Below, one piece after another: positions 54,784-63,421 of a stretch of DNA of 64,000 nt. Below the pieces are notes generated by a model that did no database searches, was not told the origin of the DNA, and saw only the letters and a list, made by a program, of their open reading frames with translations. The DNA is taken from the NCBI RefSeq assembly GCF_029893965.1, contig NZ_JARXXP010000003.1:310001-374000 (forward strand). The letters are read 5' to 3'. The translations under genes were made by a program, and so were the position numbers. The DNA comes from Paenibacillus sp. PastM-3 (GTDB lineage: Bacteria; Bacillota; Bacilli; Paenibacillales; Paenibacillaceae). Position 1 is the stretch's first letter, and every line of letters begins with the position of its first letter.

Positions 54784-55692
54784 CTACTCATAAAAGAACG
54801 GAAGCTGCGGTATAACTTCTTTCCCGTAATACTGCTCGCGCCACTTCATGAAATCCTGCTCCTGCACAGCTCCAGTAGAGATAAGCAGCGTGATGGAGGA
54901 CTGGACGTCCTTCAGGCCGAGCGAGCTGGCAGTGCCGGAATAGATCATATCATCGATTTTGGCTGTAATATCCTGCGGATCGTAGGCACCGTAGATTTTG
55001 CGGTTCAGCATGATATTCGCAACAGTCGAATTTTTAAGCAGAAGAGGCATTTTTTTCCAGGAAACAAAGGACAGCGTCTTAATCACCCCTGTCTCTGCAG
55101 GAATGCTGCTGCTCGTTTTGGAACCCCATTTAAGCATGGAATCATAGAAGTCTTTTTGCCCCAGCAGCCCGAACTTGATGGCATTTGCCGTAAAATTGTC
55201 ATTCTTCAGCGCCTTGGCGGTTTCAGAACCGGAGGTGCCTGCGGTCACCTTGCTCGAAGCCTGTGAGAAGAGCGTCAGGCTTTTAAGAATATTGAGCTGG
55301 GACTGTGACAGCAGCGGAGAACTGGTAAACAGGGAATCCTTACTGACCTTGTCGTACTGTTTGTCAGCCAGGAGGCTTAGATTCTTCAGTGTTGCCGCGT
55401 TCGTGCGGGCATCTGTGCTGCGCGCCAGATTACCCACTTCGTTATTCCAATTCCGCTTGAATTCCCGATAAGGCAAAAATACGTTATGATAGAAAGCAAC
55501 AAGATCCTGCTGCTGGTACGACCCGGAGAATTCCTCCAGAGCCCCTTCGGCATCGGTCAGGTGGGCATATTTCGCCTCAGTCTTGTCAGCTCCAACCTTC
55601 ACTCCCGTAAAAAATGCGGCAAATGCGCAGATCAGGAAAAATAGAAAGCCCAGTGTGTATAACATTTGAGTGCGGGAGTTACGGCTATTCAT
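54784..55692 (-). CDS. Membrane-anchored protein of unknown function
   Basis: A 302-residue protein with one N-terminal helix (MLYTLGFLFFLICAFAAFFTGVKVG) and a mostly helical, lysine-rich outer or inner domain (FYHNVFLPYREFKRNWNN; WKKMPLLLKNSTVANIMLNRKIYG; FMKWREQYYGKEVIPQLPFFYE). I do not recognise the family. AAGGAG precedes the ATG. It is divergent from the CPBP gene with a 66-bp gap. No clear terminator lies between it and serA's leader, which is on the same strand downstream. Confidence 0.8.
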   Translation of the reverse strand: MNSRNSRTQMLYTLGFLFFLICAFAAFFTGVKVGADKTEAKYAHLTDAEGALEEFSGSYQQQDLVAFYHNVFLPYREFKRNWNNEVGNLARSTDARTNAATLKNLSLLADKQYDKVSKDSLFTSSPLLSQSQLNILKSLTLFSQASSKVTAGTSGSETAKALKNDNFTANAIKFGLLGQKDFYDSMLKWGSKTSSSIPAETGVIKTLSFVSWKKMPLLLKNSTVANIMLNRKIYGAYDPQDITAKIDDMIYSGTASSLGLKDVQSSITLLISTGAVQEQDFMKWREQYYGKEVIPQLPFFYE

Positions 55693-55758
55693 AATTTAGT
55701 GCTCCTTCTTCTGGGGAAATTATCTTATGTAAAAACAAATTAGAACAGGCAGGTTACA

Positions 55759-56352
55759 ATGAAAAAATTCAAATTTGGCAACATCAAGATCAAAAAGGCA
55801 GATCCGCAGCAGCTGACAGACAAGCTGCTTCTGCTAAATCTCTATATTACACAGGGCCTTACTTTATTTATCGGTCTGATATGGATATTATTGCAGAAAA
55901 GAAATCCCATTGACATATTAAATTTTCCTGACAGCGCACAATTTGTGCTCTGGGGCCTTGGTCTGGCTGGCATTATGCTGGTTGTGGATTTTTTGTTAAC
56001 ACATATTGTCCCGCAGGACAGCATGGATGACGGAGGCATAAATGAGCTCCTGTTCGGCCGCCGCCCGTTCTGGCACATTATTATCATTGCGGCGATGGTT
56101 GCGGTGTGCGAGGAGCTGCTGTTCCGCGGCGCCATTCAGCACGCATTCGGCCCTTACTGGACCAGTATCTTGTTTGCGGTTATTCATATCCGCTATCTCC
56201 GCCACTGGATTCCGACCGGGTGGGTTTTCCTCAGCAGCTACGGGCTTGGTTATATTTACATTCACACTGGAACATTGTGGGCGCCGATTCTTTGCCATTT
56301 TCTGATCGACTTGTTTTCAGGCCTGGTCATCCGCTACAGGAGGGAGTCATGA
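55759..56352 (+). CDS. ypbD: CPBP-family intramembrane glutamic endopeptidase (YpbD-like)
   Basis: A 197-residue membrane protein with Abi/CAAX-protease motifs: EELLFRGAIQHAF (Glu-Glu-x3-Arg, near residues 118-123), FAVIHIRY (second motif His) and HFLIDLFSG (third motif His/Asp). These line the active site within the membrane. The substrate is unknown. Its position ahead of a small basic protein gene and a metallophosphoesterase parallels B. subtilis ypbD-ypbE-ypbG. Its stop overlaps the next ATG. Confidence 0.85.
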   Translation: MKKFKFGNIKIKKADPQQLTDKLLLLNLYITQGLTLFIGLIWILLQKRNPIDILNFPDSAQFVLWGLGLAGIMLVVDFLLTHIVPQDSMDDGGINELLFGRRPFWHIIIIAAMVAVCEELLFRGAIQHAFGPYWTSILFAVIHIRYLRHWIPTGWVFLSSYGLGYIYIHTGTLWAPILCHFLIDLFSGLVIRYRRES

Positions 56353-56729
56353 ACGAGGAATTAAGCCGGGTGAAATCCCGCCGCAAGTCCGCTGGGCGCA
56401 AAAGCCGGCCTCCAGCCGGTAGCAACAGTAAAACAAAGACAGTCCAGACATCGACTGAAGCGCACCCTGGACAAGGAGCTAAGCCATCGGCAGGCCTCTC
56501 CAGAAAAGCGAGATATGCGGCAAGAGGCGCTGAGAAGGCGGATAAGCAGCATAGGGCAGCCGCCGAGGAAGAAGCGGAGACCCCTTCCCGCTCCCAGAGT
56601 TATCCTTCACAGCGTGTCCGGTGGAGCAAAATATTTGTCAACACGCTGAGCGCCCTGTTTATCCTGCTGCTCGCATTCCTAGTCTGGTGGGGAATCGAGG
56701 GCGCACCTGAGCTGAGAAACTTATGGTAG
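56349..56729 (+). CDS. Small basic protein with C-terminal membrane helix
   Basis: A 126-residue protein. Residues 1-90 are Arg/Lys/Ser/Ala-rich and disordered (SRRKSAGRKSRPPAGS, GLSRKARYAARGAEKAD). A single helix IFVNTLSALFILLLAFLVWWGI lies near the C-terminus. It occupies the place of B. subtilis ypbE, but I see no LysM domain. The start ATG overlaps the ypbD stop (ATGA), and its stop overlaps the next gene. Confidence 0.75.
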   Translation: MNEELSRVKSRRKSAGRKSRPPAGSNSKTKTVQTSTEAHPGQGAKPSAGLSRKARYAARGAEKADKQHRAAAEEEAETPSRSQSYPSQRVRWSKIFVNTLSALFILLLAFLVWWGIEGAPELRNLW

Positions 56730-57571
56730 CCGCCTGGATTATCGGTGCCGCTGCTGCTCTTCTGCTTGGACTGGGCATTATAGGTGCAATCATGGTTTTC
56801 TCCGCTTTCGGGCGGAACATTATTGCCGAGGAAATATTCCTTAGCGGCCTGCCAGCGGAATTTGACGGCTTCCGGATTCTGTTTATTACCGATATCCATC
56901 GCCGGCGGCTTCCCGAAGCCCTTCTTGCACCGCTGGCCGGAAAGGTGGAAGCCGTCTTTCTGGGCGGTGATATAACGGAGAAGGGCAATCCGCTGACCAG
57001 GCTGGCAGATAATATGAAGCTTGTCGCATCCATTGCTCCGGTATATGCGGTTCACGGTAACCATGATTACAAGGCAAAGACTAATCTTGCTGATAATATC
57101 ATCCGGGCCAGCGGAGCAAGGCTGCTCATGGACGAGAATGTCTTTATTGAGCATCAAGGCCGCAAGCTTCTGCTGACCGGGGTCGACTTCCCGCGGCAGG
57201 GGGGCAAAAAGGGGTATGCCCCCCTGCCGGCGGTACCTTCCAGTGAAGCTGCTTACTTCCGGATCATTCTCGTGCATGACCCGCTGTGGCTGTCCAGGCA
57301 AGATTCCGTTCCGGCAGACCTGATTCTTGCCGGCCATACCCACGGCGGCCAGGTTGTGCTACCGTTCGGCCTGCAGATGCATGCTGATCCGTTCTACCGT
57401 ACATACAATGCCGGCGAGTTCACCATTCCTAGAAAAGACGGCAGCGGAGCCGGAGCCAAGCTGCTGATCAGCCGGGGCTTCGGCACTGCGCATCTTCCCG
57501 TGCGCTGGCGGAGTCCGGCGGAGATTCATGTGCTTACGCTGCGCCAGGGTGAGGACAGGGGGACGGCCTGA
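56723..57571 (+). CDS. ypbG: Membrane-anchored metallophosphoesterase (YpbG-like)
   Basis: A 282-residue calcineurin-like phosphoesterase with an N-terminal helix (AAWIIGAAAALLLGLGIIGAIMVF). Metal-binding motifs are all present: Asp57-x-His59 (TDIHRR), GGD with Asp83, GNHD (residues 112-115), HD in LVHDPLW and GHTHGGQ. These coordinate two metal ions. Substrate unknown. The start overlaps the upstream gene by 7 nt, so the three genes from 55759 form one transcript. Confidence 0.9.
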   Translation: MVAAWIIGAAAALLLGLGIIGAIMVFSAFGRNIIAEEIFLSGLPAEFDGFRILFITDIHRRRLPEALLAPLAGKVEAVFLGGDITEKGNPLTRLADNMKLVASIAPVYAVHGNHDYKAKTNLADNIIRASGARLLMDENVFIEHQGRKLLLTGVDFPRQGGKKGYAPLPAVPSSEAAYFRIILVHDPLWLSRQDSVPADLILAGHTHGGQVVLPFGLQMHADPFYRTYNAGEFTIPRKDGSGAGAKLLISRGFGTAHLPVRWRSPAEIHVLTLRQGEDRGTA

Positions 57572-57630
57572 ATCTGACAGGCCCTTCGGCGACGTTTTTT
57601 TATTTTTATGTATGGTATTATTGTAAACGC

Positions 57631-57673
57631 AAAAAAGGGGCCCGCGGCAATAGTGCCTGGGATCCCTTTTTTT
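57631..57673. terminator. Bidirectional terminator
   Basis: AAAAAGGG...CCCTTTTT with an inner GGCA/TGCC hairpin lies between the convergent phosphoesterase and deacetylase genes. It ends in TTTTTTT on plus and TTTTTTG on minus. Confidence 0.85.
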
Positions 57674-57696
57674 GGAATGGGGTAAGTGCTTTGTGC

Positions 57697-58635
57697 TTAG
57701 CGCTGCTTGAGCTCGATGCTGCGCGGATCAACAAAGCTGTAGCCTTTGCCTTCAAGCGTAGTCAGAAGCGTGTCGAGCGCCTGGGTTGTCCAGGGGAGCT
57801 CATGCATCAGGATGTTGCTGCCGGAATGCAGCTGATCCGTCACGTTTTTGACCAGAGTTTCCGTCTTTGCCGTATCCTTCTCCTTCATCTCCCAGTCGAG
57901 TGATCCGACAGACCAGGTCATGTAGAGCATTCCGTTCTCCGCGGCTACCTGCTTGCCGACATCTCCGCCGGCACCGTGCGGCGGACGGAAGAAAGCCGGG
58001 GCTTCTCCGGTTATTTCCTTGACAATAGTCTGGACATCCCCGATCTGCTTTTGCACTTCTGCGTAACTTTTATCCTTCAGTACGATGTGATCCCAGCTGT
58101 GATTACCGATAATCCCTCCGCGTTCATGCAGCAGCTTCAGCAGCTCGGGATGCTCTTTTACCCTGTATCCGTTAACAAAGAAGATCGCCTTTGCCTGATG
58201 CTTGTCCAGTGTATCCATGAGTGCATTGATCATCTCCGCTTCTTTGGGGCCGTCATCGAACGTAAGCAGGACTACCTTTTTGTCCGTACCCTCCTCATTG
58301 GGAACAATATCGTAATTTTTGTTCATATGGTATAGCAGCGGAATTTCGGCAGCCGCCGGCTCACTGCTTGGGGGAGTGGCTGTACTGGATCCCGGAGCAG
58401 CTGAAGCTGCCGGGGCTATGGTTGCTTTCGTGCCATCCTCCGGTGCCGGACTGGATGCGCTTGGCGCTACGGTGCCTGCGGTATCTTCCGTCGGTGCGGC
58501 TGTCACTTCTGCAGCTGCAGCCGGAGCTGTCGCAGTACTGCCCTGTACAGGGTCTTCATCGTTGTTGCCGCTGCAGGCTGACAGCAAAAGGGTTGCCAGC
58601 AGCAGGGCTGAGATTGCTTTACCCACTTTTTTCAT
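57697..58635 (-). CDS. Polysaccharide deacetylase lipoprotein
   Basis: A 312-residue NodB-homology (CE4) protein. Lipobox LLSAC puts the lipid at Cys21. A Ser/Thr/Ala/Pro-rich spacer (about 25-97) lifts the catalytic domain away from the membrane. Catalytic motifs: TFDDGP (Asp127, Asp128), GNHSWDH (His179, His183), RPPHGAG and LMHELPW. It removes acetyl groups from a cell-wall or extracellular polysaccharide; which one is unclear. ATG 58635 is chosen because the signal peptide begins there. Confidence 0.92.
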   Translation of the reverse strand: MKKVGKAISALLLATLLLSACSGNNDEDPVQGSTATAPAAAAEVTAAPTEDTAGTVAPSASSPAPEDGTKATIAPAASAAPGSSTATPPSSEPAAAEIPLLYHMNKNYDIVPNEEGTDKKVVLLTFDDGPKEAEMINALMDTLDKHQAKAIFFVNGYRVKEHPELLKLLHERGGIIGNHSWDHIVLKDKSYAEVQKQIGDVQTIVKEITGEAPAFFRPPHGAGGDVGKQVAAENGMLYMTWSVGSLDWEMKEKDTAKTETLVKNVTDQLHSGSNILMHELPWTTQALDTLLTTLEGKGYSFVDPRSIELKQR

Positions 58636-58720
58636 CTCGCTTTCTTGTTGTTTGGCTGTATGAGCGGGAATCTTTCCGCGAACACTAAGCATGATTTTAC
58701 CATACAAGGAGGTTAGAGAT

Positions 58721-59101
58721 ATGAATACTTCGTCATTTCTGTGCGGAGTTGTGCTTGGTGCAGCCGCGAGTATGATTATGTCCAGAAAACGCAGCGCCAT
58801 GATGTCCTCGCTCATGCAGTCCGGCGGCCAGCTCCAGGGTGCAGGGGAAAAAGCGCGCGACAAAATTGTGGGCATGGCGTTGACCGGGTTCGGCAGCACG
58901 GCTGCTGACGGCTCACATGACAAAGCAGACATAACGGAACACAAGACGTCCTCTCAGACCGGACACAGAGAGGATCCGTCGCTGAAGTCGAGGGAGTCCA
59001 ACCTGAACATGCTGAAGGATTTCATCCGTACAAATCCCGATGTAAAACATGAAGTGGAGCAGATTCTGAAGGACACGCATACAGTCATACCCGGTTTGTA
59101 A
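58721..59101 (+). CDS. Small membrane-anchored protein of unknown function
   Basis: A 126-residue protein with a short N-terminal helix (FLCGVVLGAAASMIMS), a Met/Gly/Ser-rich middle and an acidic-basic C-terminal helix (LNMLKDFIRTNPDVKHEVEQILKDTHTVI). The layout recalls YtxH-like proteins. AAGGAGG precedes ATG 58721. It ends at a strong terminator. I do not recognise a specific family. Confidence 0.72.
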   Translation: MNTSSFLCGVVLGAAASMIMSRKRSAMMSSLMQSGGQLQGAGEKARDKIVGMALTGFGSTAADGSHDKADITEHKTSSQTGHREDPSLKSRESNLNMLKDFIRTNPDVKHEVEQILKDTHTVIPGL

Positions 59102-59118
59102 CCGCAAGTCAGCAGTGC

Positions 59119-59164
59119 AGAATCATTTTGGGGATGATTCCATCCGCAGAATGATTCTTTTTTT
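59119..59164 (+). terminator. Intrinsic terminator
   Basis: AGAATCATT/AATGATTCT with a 22-nt loop is followed by TTTTTTT, 18 bp after the small membrane protein gene. Confidence 0.8.
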
Positions 59165-59328
59165 GTTCGAAATGGGGGCATAGTGGTAATGAATGATTAA
59201 ATATATTTATTTACGTGCATTTAGTGCGCCAAAATGATAACATACTTACATAGTAACCATTTTTGGCTCATTACTCGGGACTCATCATACATTAATATTA
59301 AATGAGCTTGCAAAAGGAGGATCCTGTC

Positions 59329-59943
59329 ATGAGAATAGAGCGATTAGGTCAAGATAAGATACGGATTTTCCTCACTTTTGACGACCTGAGCGAGCGGGGC
59401 ATCCAGAAGGAAGATATGTGGCAGGAAGTTCCCAAGGTGCATGACCTTTTTACGGAAATGATGGACCAGGCGTACAGTGAGCTTGGCTTTGACGCTACCG
59501 GTCCGCTTGCCGTTGAAGTGTTCGCATTGCCCGCGCAAGGTATGGTCGTTATTGTGACCCGGGGAAAATATGATCACCATCAATACGGTGGAGCCGGGGA
59601 AGAAGAAATGCCTGAAGAGATTTACGAAATGGAAGTTACATTAGAACAAAGCGACTCCATTGTGTATGCATTCCGCGATTTTGAGATTCTGGTCGAAGCG
59701 GCTCATGTACTCATCGGCAATATTACTTCCCAAGGAAAACTGTATTCTTATAATGATAAATGGTACCTCTACTTCGATCCGAAGGAATATGAAGAATCTG
59801 TGCTCACGGGACTGGTTGCCGTATTGTCCGAGTTCGGTGATTCAACGCCGGTGACAGAAGCTGTGCTGGACGAATACGGAAAGACAGTAATGGCTGAGAA
59901 TGCTATTGAGCTGTTGTGCACACATTTTAAGCGCCAGGAATAA
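59329..59943 (+). CDS. mecA: MecA-family ClpC adaptor (YpbH position)
   Basis: A 204-residue adaptor. The N-terminal substrate-binding part (MRIERLGQDKIRIFLTFDDLSERGIQKEDMWQEVPKVHDLFTEMMDQA) and C-terminal ClpC-binding part (YAFRDFEILVEAAHVL, LYSYNDKWYLYFDP) are joined by an acidic linker (GEEEMPEEIYEME). MecA brings ComK and other proteins to ClpC/ClpP. By gene order it corresponds to the paralogue ypbH of B. subtilis. AAAAGGAGG precedes ATG 59329. Confidence 0.9.
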   Translation: MRIERLGQDKIRIFLTFDDLSERGIQKEDMWQEVPKVHDLFTEMMDQAYSELGFDATGPLAVEVFALPAQGMVVIVTRGKYDHHQYGGAGEEEMPEEIYEMEVTLEQSDSIVYAFRDFEILVEAAHVLIGNITSQGKLYSYNDKWYLYFDPKEYEESVLTGLVAVLSEFGDSTPVTEAVLDEYGKTVMAENAIELLCTHFKRQE

Positions 59944-60025
59944 GAGGAGAGCGGGCCCTGGCATCAGCCGGGCCCCTTTTATCAAAGAAAGACACGGTAG
60001 AGAAAGTTTCGGGGGAGGAAGTTTG

Positions 60026-60721
60026 GTGCTTTTGTTATCGGTCATTACGTCGGCAGTGGCACCAGGACTTGCACTGCTGACTTTTTTCTATCTGAAAGAC
60101 AAGTACGACCAGGAACCGCTCCATATGGTCATAAAGGTATTTTTGCTGGGACTGCTGATTGTTTTCCCGGTCATGATTATTCAGCGGGGTATGGTGCTCG
60201 GGCTTGGAGGCGGAGCGTATGTGGATTCTTTTCTGATTTCTGCCGGAGTCGAAGAATGCCTGAAGTGGTTTGTGCTGTACCATATGATTTACAATCATAC
60301 CGAATTTGACGAGCCTTATGATGGAATACTATATGCTGTAGCGATTTCGCTCGGCTTTGCAACAATTGAGAATGTAATGTATGCCTGGTACAGCCATGCT
60401 ACGCTTGGCTCCATGTTTATCAGGGCACTGCTTCCGGTTTCGGGTCATGCGATGTTCGGAGTCATTATGGGCTATCATATGGGCCGGGCTAAGTTCACCA
60501 AGGGAAAGAAGCCAAGAGGGATACTGCTGGTATCATTGCTGCTGCCCTGGCTATGGCATGGAATATACGATTTTATCCTCGCCACCATGTCCAACTACTG
60601 GATCTGGTTCATTGTGCCTTTGATGGCAGTATTGTGGTATGGAGGCATGGGGAAGGTGGCGCTGGCCAACAGCCGTTCACCGTTCCGTTTTCTGAAGCGT
60701 GAAGAAGAGGTTAACCTTTAA
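60026..60721 (+). CDS. prsW: PrsW intramembrane metalloprotease
   Basis: A 231-residue membrane protein. In Bacillus PrsW cuts anti-sigma factor RsiW at site 1. Motifs: KDKYDQEPLHMVIKVF, EECLKWFVLYHMIY (Glu-Glu), EFDEPYDGILYAVAISLGFATIENVMY, and HAMFGVIMGYHMG and WHGIYDF with the histidines. GTG start at 60026 has GGGGGAGG 7 nt upstream; the longer frame overlaps mecA. Confidence 0.9.
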   Translation: MLLLSVITSAVAPGLALLTFFYLKDKYDQEPLHMVIKVFLLGLLIVFPVMIIQRGMVLGLGGGAYVDSFLISAGVEECLKWFVLYHMIYNHTEFDEPYDGILYAVAISLGFATIENVMYAWYSHATLGSMFIRALLPVSGHAMFGVIMGYHMGRAKFTKGKKPRGILLVSLLLPWLWHGIYDFILATMSNYWIWFIVPLMAVLWYGGMGKVALANSRSPFRFLKREEEVNL

Positions 60722-60795
60722 AAGAGATGGACACACTTAAATCTACCGGAAAGTTCCGTATTAAGGAATTCCAGAGAGGAGAGAGGTGTCTTTTT

Positions 60796-60942
60796 TTGCG
60801 TGTAAAAGTCCGGATTGTATGCAGACAGTGTGGCGAATCTTACATATTGAGAGGCAGCAAGGAGCAGGGGATCGTCCAGACCGGTTTCAAGCAGTGCCTG
60901 TGCAGCAGCAGCAGTGGCTTTGATATTGAAGAGCGTGGCTGA
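60796..60942 (+). CDS. Small zinc-ribbon-like protein
   Basis: A 48-residue protein with CRQCG (Cys9, Cys12) and CLC (Cys33, Cys35), which could bind one zinc, followed by a polar tail. TTG start with GAGAGGTG upstream; a longer in-frame ATG at 60727 has no binding site and overlaps little. Function unknown. It stands where B. subtilis has sleB, ahead of ypeB. Confidence 0.5.
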   Translation: MRVKVRIVCRQCGESYILRGSKEQGIVQTGFKQCLCSSSSGFDIEERG

Positions 60943-60993
60943 CCCAGGCGCTGCTCTGGAAGTAATCTCTTTTATTTTGCTGACTGCATCGGT

Positions 60994-61023
60994 GCATAAC
61001 TCTTCTCAGTTATTGTCAAACTA
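60994..61023 (+). promoter_or_regulatory. Candidate sigma-G promoter of ypeB
   Basis: GCATA (60994-60998) and CAAACTA (61017-61023) are separated by 18 bp, one mismatch from the sigma-G -10. YpeB is a forespore protein in Bacillus, which fits. Confidence 0.5.
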
Positions 61024-61059
61024 ACGGCAATAAGCTACTGAAAGGAGTCTTACAGCCCT

Positions 61060-62424
61060 ATGTACAAAAGATTAAGTGCCATAATGTTCCCGCTTACCGC
61101 GCTGCTGCTGGTTGGAGCGCTGGTCTGGGGGTACCAGGAGAACCAGGAGAAAAACTCGATTCTGATTAAAGCGGAGAACCAGTACCAGCGTGCTTTTCAT
61201 GATTTGTCCTATCACGTGGAACGCCTTCATGGTGAACTCGGGAATACCCTTGCCGTGAATTCTGCCTCAAACGGAATGCACCGTAAAGGTCTTGTTAATA
61301 TATGGCGGCTGACCAGTGAAGCGCAGAATGAGATCAACCAGCTGCCGCTTACGCTGCTGCCGTTCAGTAAAACCGAGGAGTTCCTGTCCAAAATATCCAA
61401 TTTTTCCTACAAGGCTGCCGTACGTGATTTTACCAAGAAGCCGTTGACCGAAGGGGAAATGGCGAATCTTATGGCACTCTACAAAAACTCCGGTGAGATC
61501 TCCAAGGATCTTCAGGAGGTGCAGAAGAAGGTTATCGGTAAAAAGCTGCGGTGGATGGATGTGGAAACAGCTCTGGCAACCGAGGAAAAAGCCGAAGACA
61601 ACACGATTATCGACGGGTTCAAGACTGTGGATAAGCGGGTTGCGGCCTACCCTGAGCTGGATTGGGGGCCATCTGTAGCGAGTATCTATGATAAACGGTC
61701 TGTGAAAAAGCTCGGCGGCAAGCCGGTCACGGCCGAGGATATCAGAGCCAAGGCGGTGAAACTCGCCGCAGCCGGAGCTAACGCGAAGGTGGACATCCGC
61801 GAAAACGGGAAGGGTACCGAATGGGCTTCGTATACTGCAACGGTGACCAGCCAGGACCACCAGCAGCCGGTCACCATGAATTTCACCAAAGAAGGCGGGC
61901 TGCTGTTAAGCTACAACGACAACCGTGAGGTTGGGGGGGCCCGGGTTTCACTGGAGCAGGCGGCGGTTAAAGGAGCGGAATTCCTTGAGAAAAAAGGATT
62001 TCCCGGCATGACGGCGGTCAGCGCGGACCGGTATGACAATCTGGGGAATCTGACCTTTGTAAGCAGCCGGGACGGGGTGCTGATTTATCCGGAAAAAATC
62101 ACAGTCCGTACCGGGCTGGATACGGGAGAGCCTACGGGCTTTCAGGCCAGCGATTATGCAAAGGAGCATCAGGAGAAGCGGGAAATTCCCAAACCGGGCT
62201 TATCGCTTGAGCAGGCCAGAACGCATCTCAATCCGGAATTCAAGGAGCTGTATCACCGGCTGGCCTGGATTGAGAATGAGGATGCTACTGAGCTGTTGAC
62301 CTATGAGTTCGGCGGCAAAATCAACGGTTCACAATACCGGATTTACCTGAATGCTGCCGACGGAAACGAAGAAGCGTTGGAGCAGGTAAGGACCTCCTCC
62401 GGGGCCCAGGATAAACAAAGATAA
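61060..62424 (+). CDS. ypeB: Germination protein YpeB
   Basis: A 454-residue spore protein. N-terminal membrane anchor (IMFPLTALLLVGALVWGYQ), helical N-domain (FHDLSYHVERLHGELGNTLAVNS...NIWRLTSEAQNEINQLPL), then PepSY-like repeats in the second half (AEDIRAKAVKLAA; SLEQAAVKGAEFLEKKGFPGM; YRIYLNAADGNEE). In Bacillus it is made with and stabilises the cortex-lytic enzyme SleB. sleB is not adjacent here. AAAGGAG precedes the ATG. Confidence 0.93.
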   Translation: MYKRLSAIMFPLTALLLVGALVWGYQENQEKNSILIKAENQYQRAFHDLSYHVERLHGELGNTLAVNSASNGMHRKGLVNIWRLTSEAQNEINQLPLTLLPFSKTEEFLSKISNFSYKAAVRDFTKKPLTEGEMANLMALYKNSGEISKDLQEVQKKVIGKKLRWMDVETALATEEKAEDNTIIDGFKTVDKRVAAYPELDWGPSVASIYDKRSVKKLGGKPVTAEDIRAKAVKLAAAGANAKVDIRENGKGTEWASYTATVTSQDHQQPVTMNFTKEGGLLLSYNDNREVGGARVSLEQAAVKGAEFLEKKGFPGMTAVSADRYDNLGNLTFVSSRDGVLIYPEKITVRTGLDTGEPTGFQASDYAKEHQEKREIPKPGLSLEQARTHLNPEFKELYHRLAWIENEDATELLTYEFGGKINGSQYRIYLNAADGNEEALEQVRTSSGAQDKQR

Positions 62425-62438
62425 AGTATAGTCTGAAT

Positions 62439-62472
62439 GAGGAGGCTCCGCCCCGGAGCGCTCCTCTTTTTT
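62439..62472 (+). terminator. Intrinsic terminator after ypeB
   Basis: GAGGAG-CTCCG/CGGAG-CTCCTC (small internal loop) is followed by TTTTTT. Confidence 0.85.
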
Positions 62473-62581
62473 GCGGCTACAAATTTCACCGGGTTCTCTG
62501 CAACTTTTACTAACCCGGAGCCAAAAGGCCATGCTATAATCGGTAATGTGCTTAATTACTAACTCTGTGGCGGTGACCGGA

Positions 62582-63235
62582 TTGTATCCCAAAATTAATG
62601 AACATCTTTACATACAGGTAGCTTCGAGCGATACGGCTGAGGCTGAGATTGAATACAGGTCCAGAATTGCGGACATCGAGGATGATGCGATTCTGATTGA
62701 AATTCCCATGCAGATCGGCAAAGCCCGGCTTAAAAAACTGTTTATGGGAGATGAGCTTTCCGTTTATTTTCTCACTGAAGGCGGGATCAAAAACTACTTC
62801 AATACCCATGTTATCGGCTTTAAAGAGGATGTGATCCGGATGATCAAAATCCGCAAGCCGGAAGCTGAACATATATTCAAAATCCAGCGCCGCAGCTTCC
62901 TGCGGGTTACTGCAGAGCTTGAACTGGCCGTCAAGGACACGCTTGGCAGCCGGGTTCTAGTCCGTACCGATGATGTCGGCGGAGGGGGAACTTCTTTTCT
63001 CAGCGACGGCAAGGTCAAATTTGCGGTTGCCGACAAGCTTAGCTGCTGGATGCTGCTGCCTTACCGGAACGGCAGTATTGAGCACGCCTATTTTGAGGGG
63101 GAGATTGTACGGATGAAGCAGCTGGACAATAAACGTAATCTCGTCATGCTGAAGTTCTCGTCGATTTCCGATGCTGAGCGGCAAAAAATTATCCGCTTTT
63201 GCTTCGAACGGCAGTTCGATTTCCGCAACCGCTGA
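62582..63235 (+). CDS. ypfA: PilZ-domain c-di-GMP effector (YpfA-like flagellar brake)
   Basis: A 217-residue protein with an N-terminal YcgR_2-type domain (YPKINEHLYIQVASSD...KLFMGDELSVYFLTEGGIKNYFNTHVIG) and a C-terminal PilZ domain. The c-di-GMP-binding RxxxR is present (QRRSFLRV). The second motif reads DDVGGGG where DxSxxG is usual, so a conserved Ser is Gly. In Bacillus YpfA/DgrA binds c-di-GMP and slows the flagellar motor via MotA. TTG 62582 after GGCGGTGACC is preferred; ATG 62546 would be almost leaderless behind TATAAT at 62535-62540. Confidence 0.88.
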   Translation: MYPKINEHLYIQVASSDTAEAEIEYRSRIADIEDDAILIEIPMQIGKARLKKLFMGDELSVYFLTEGGIKNYFNTHVIGFKEDVIRMIKIRKPEAEHIFKIQRRSFLRVTAELELAVKDTLGSRVLVRTDDVGGGGTSFLSDGKVKFAVADKLSCWMLLPYRNGSIEHAYFEGEIVRMKQLDNKRNLVMLKFSSISDAERQKIIRFCFERQFDFRNR

Positions 63236-63279
63236 CCATTTTTGCGTATAATTTTACATATTTAGCCCCTTATGCGGTT

Positions 63280-63308
63280 TTGCACTGTGTTCCAAACTGT
63301 GGTATAAT
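63280..63308 (+). promoter_or_regulatory. Sigma-A promoter upstream of cmk
   Basis: TTGCAC (63280-63285) and TATAAT (63303-63308) are spaced by exactly 17 bp. The predicted start near 63315 is directly before a terminator-like hairpin. Confidence 0.75.
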
Positions 63309-63318
63309 TTTATAAGTC

Positions 63319-63339
63319 GCAGGCAATGCCTGCTTTTTT
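63319..63339 (+). terminator. Short terminator-like hairpin in the cmk leader
   Basis: GCAGGC-AAT-GCCTGC followed by TTTTTT lies at about +5 to +25 of the predicted cmk transcript and 84 bp after ypfA. It may end ypfA read-through. Confidence 0.55.
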
Positions 63340-63421
63340 CTTGATAAGATCAGCAGGTTCCTCGGGAATTTGCAGCCAGCCGGATTCTCGGCTGAAAGAG
63401 TGTTTGAGGAGGAATGCCCCG

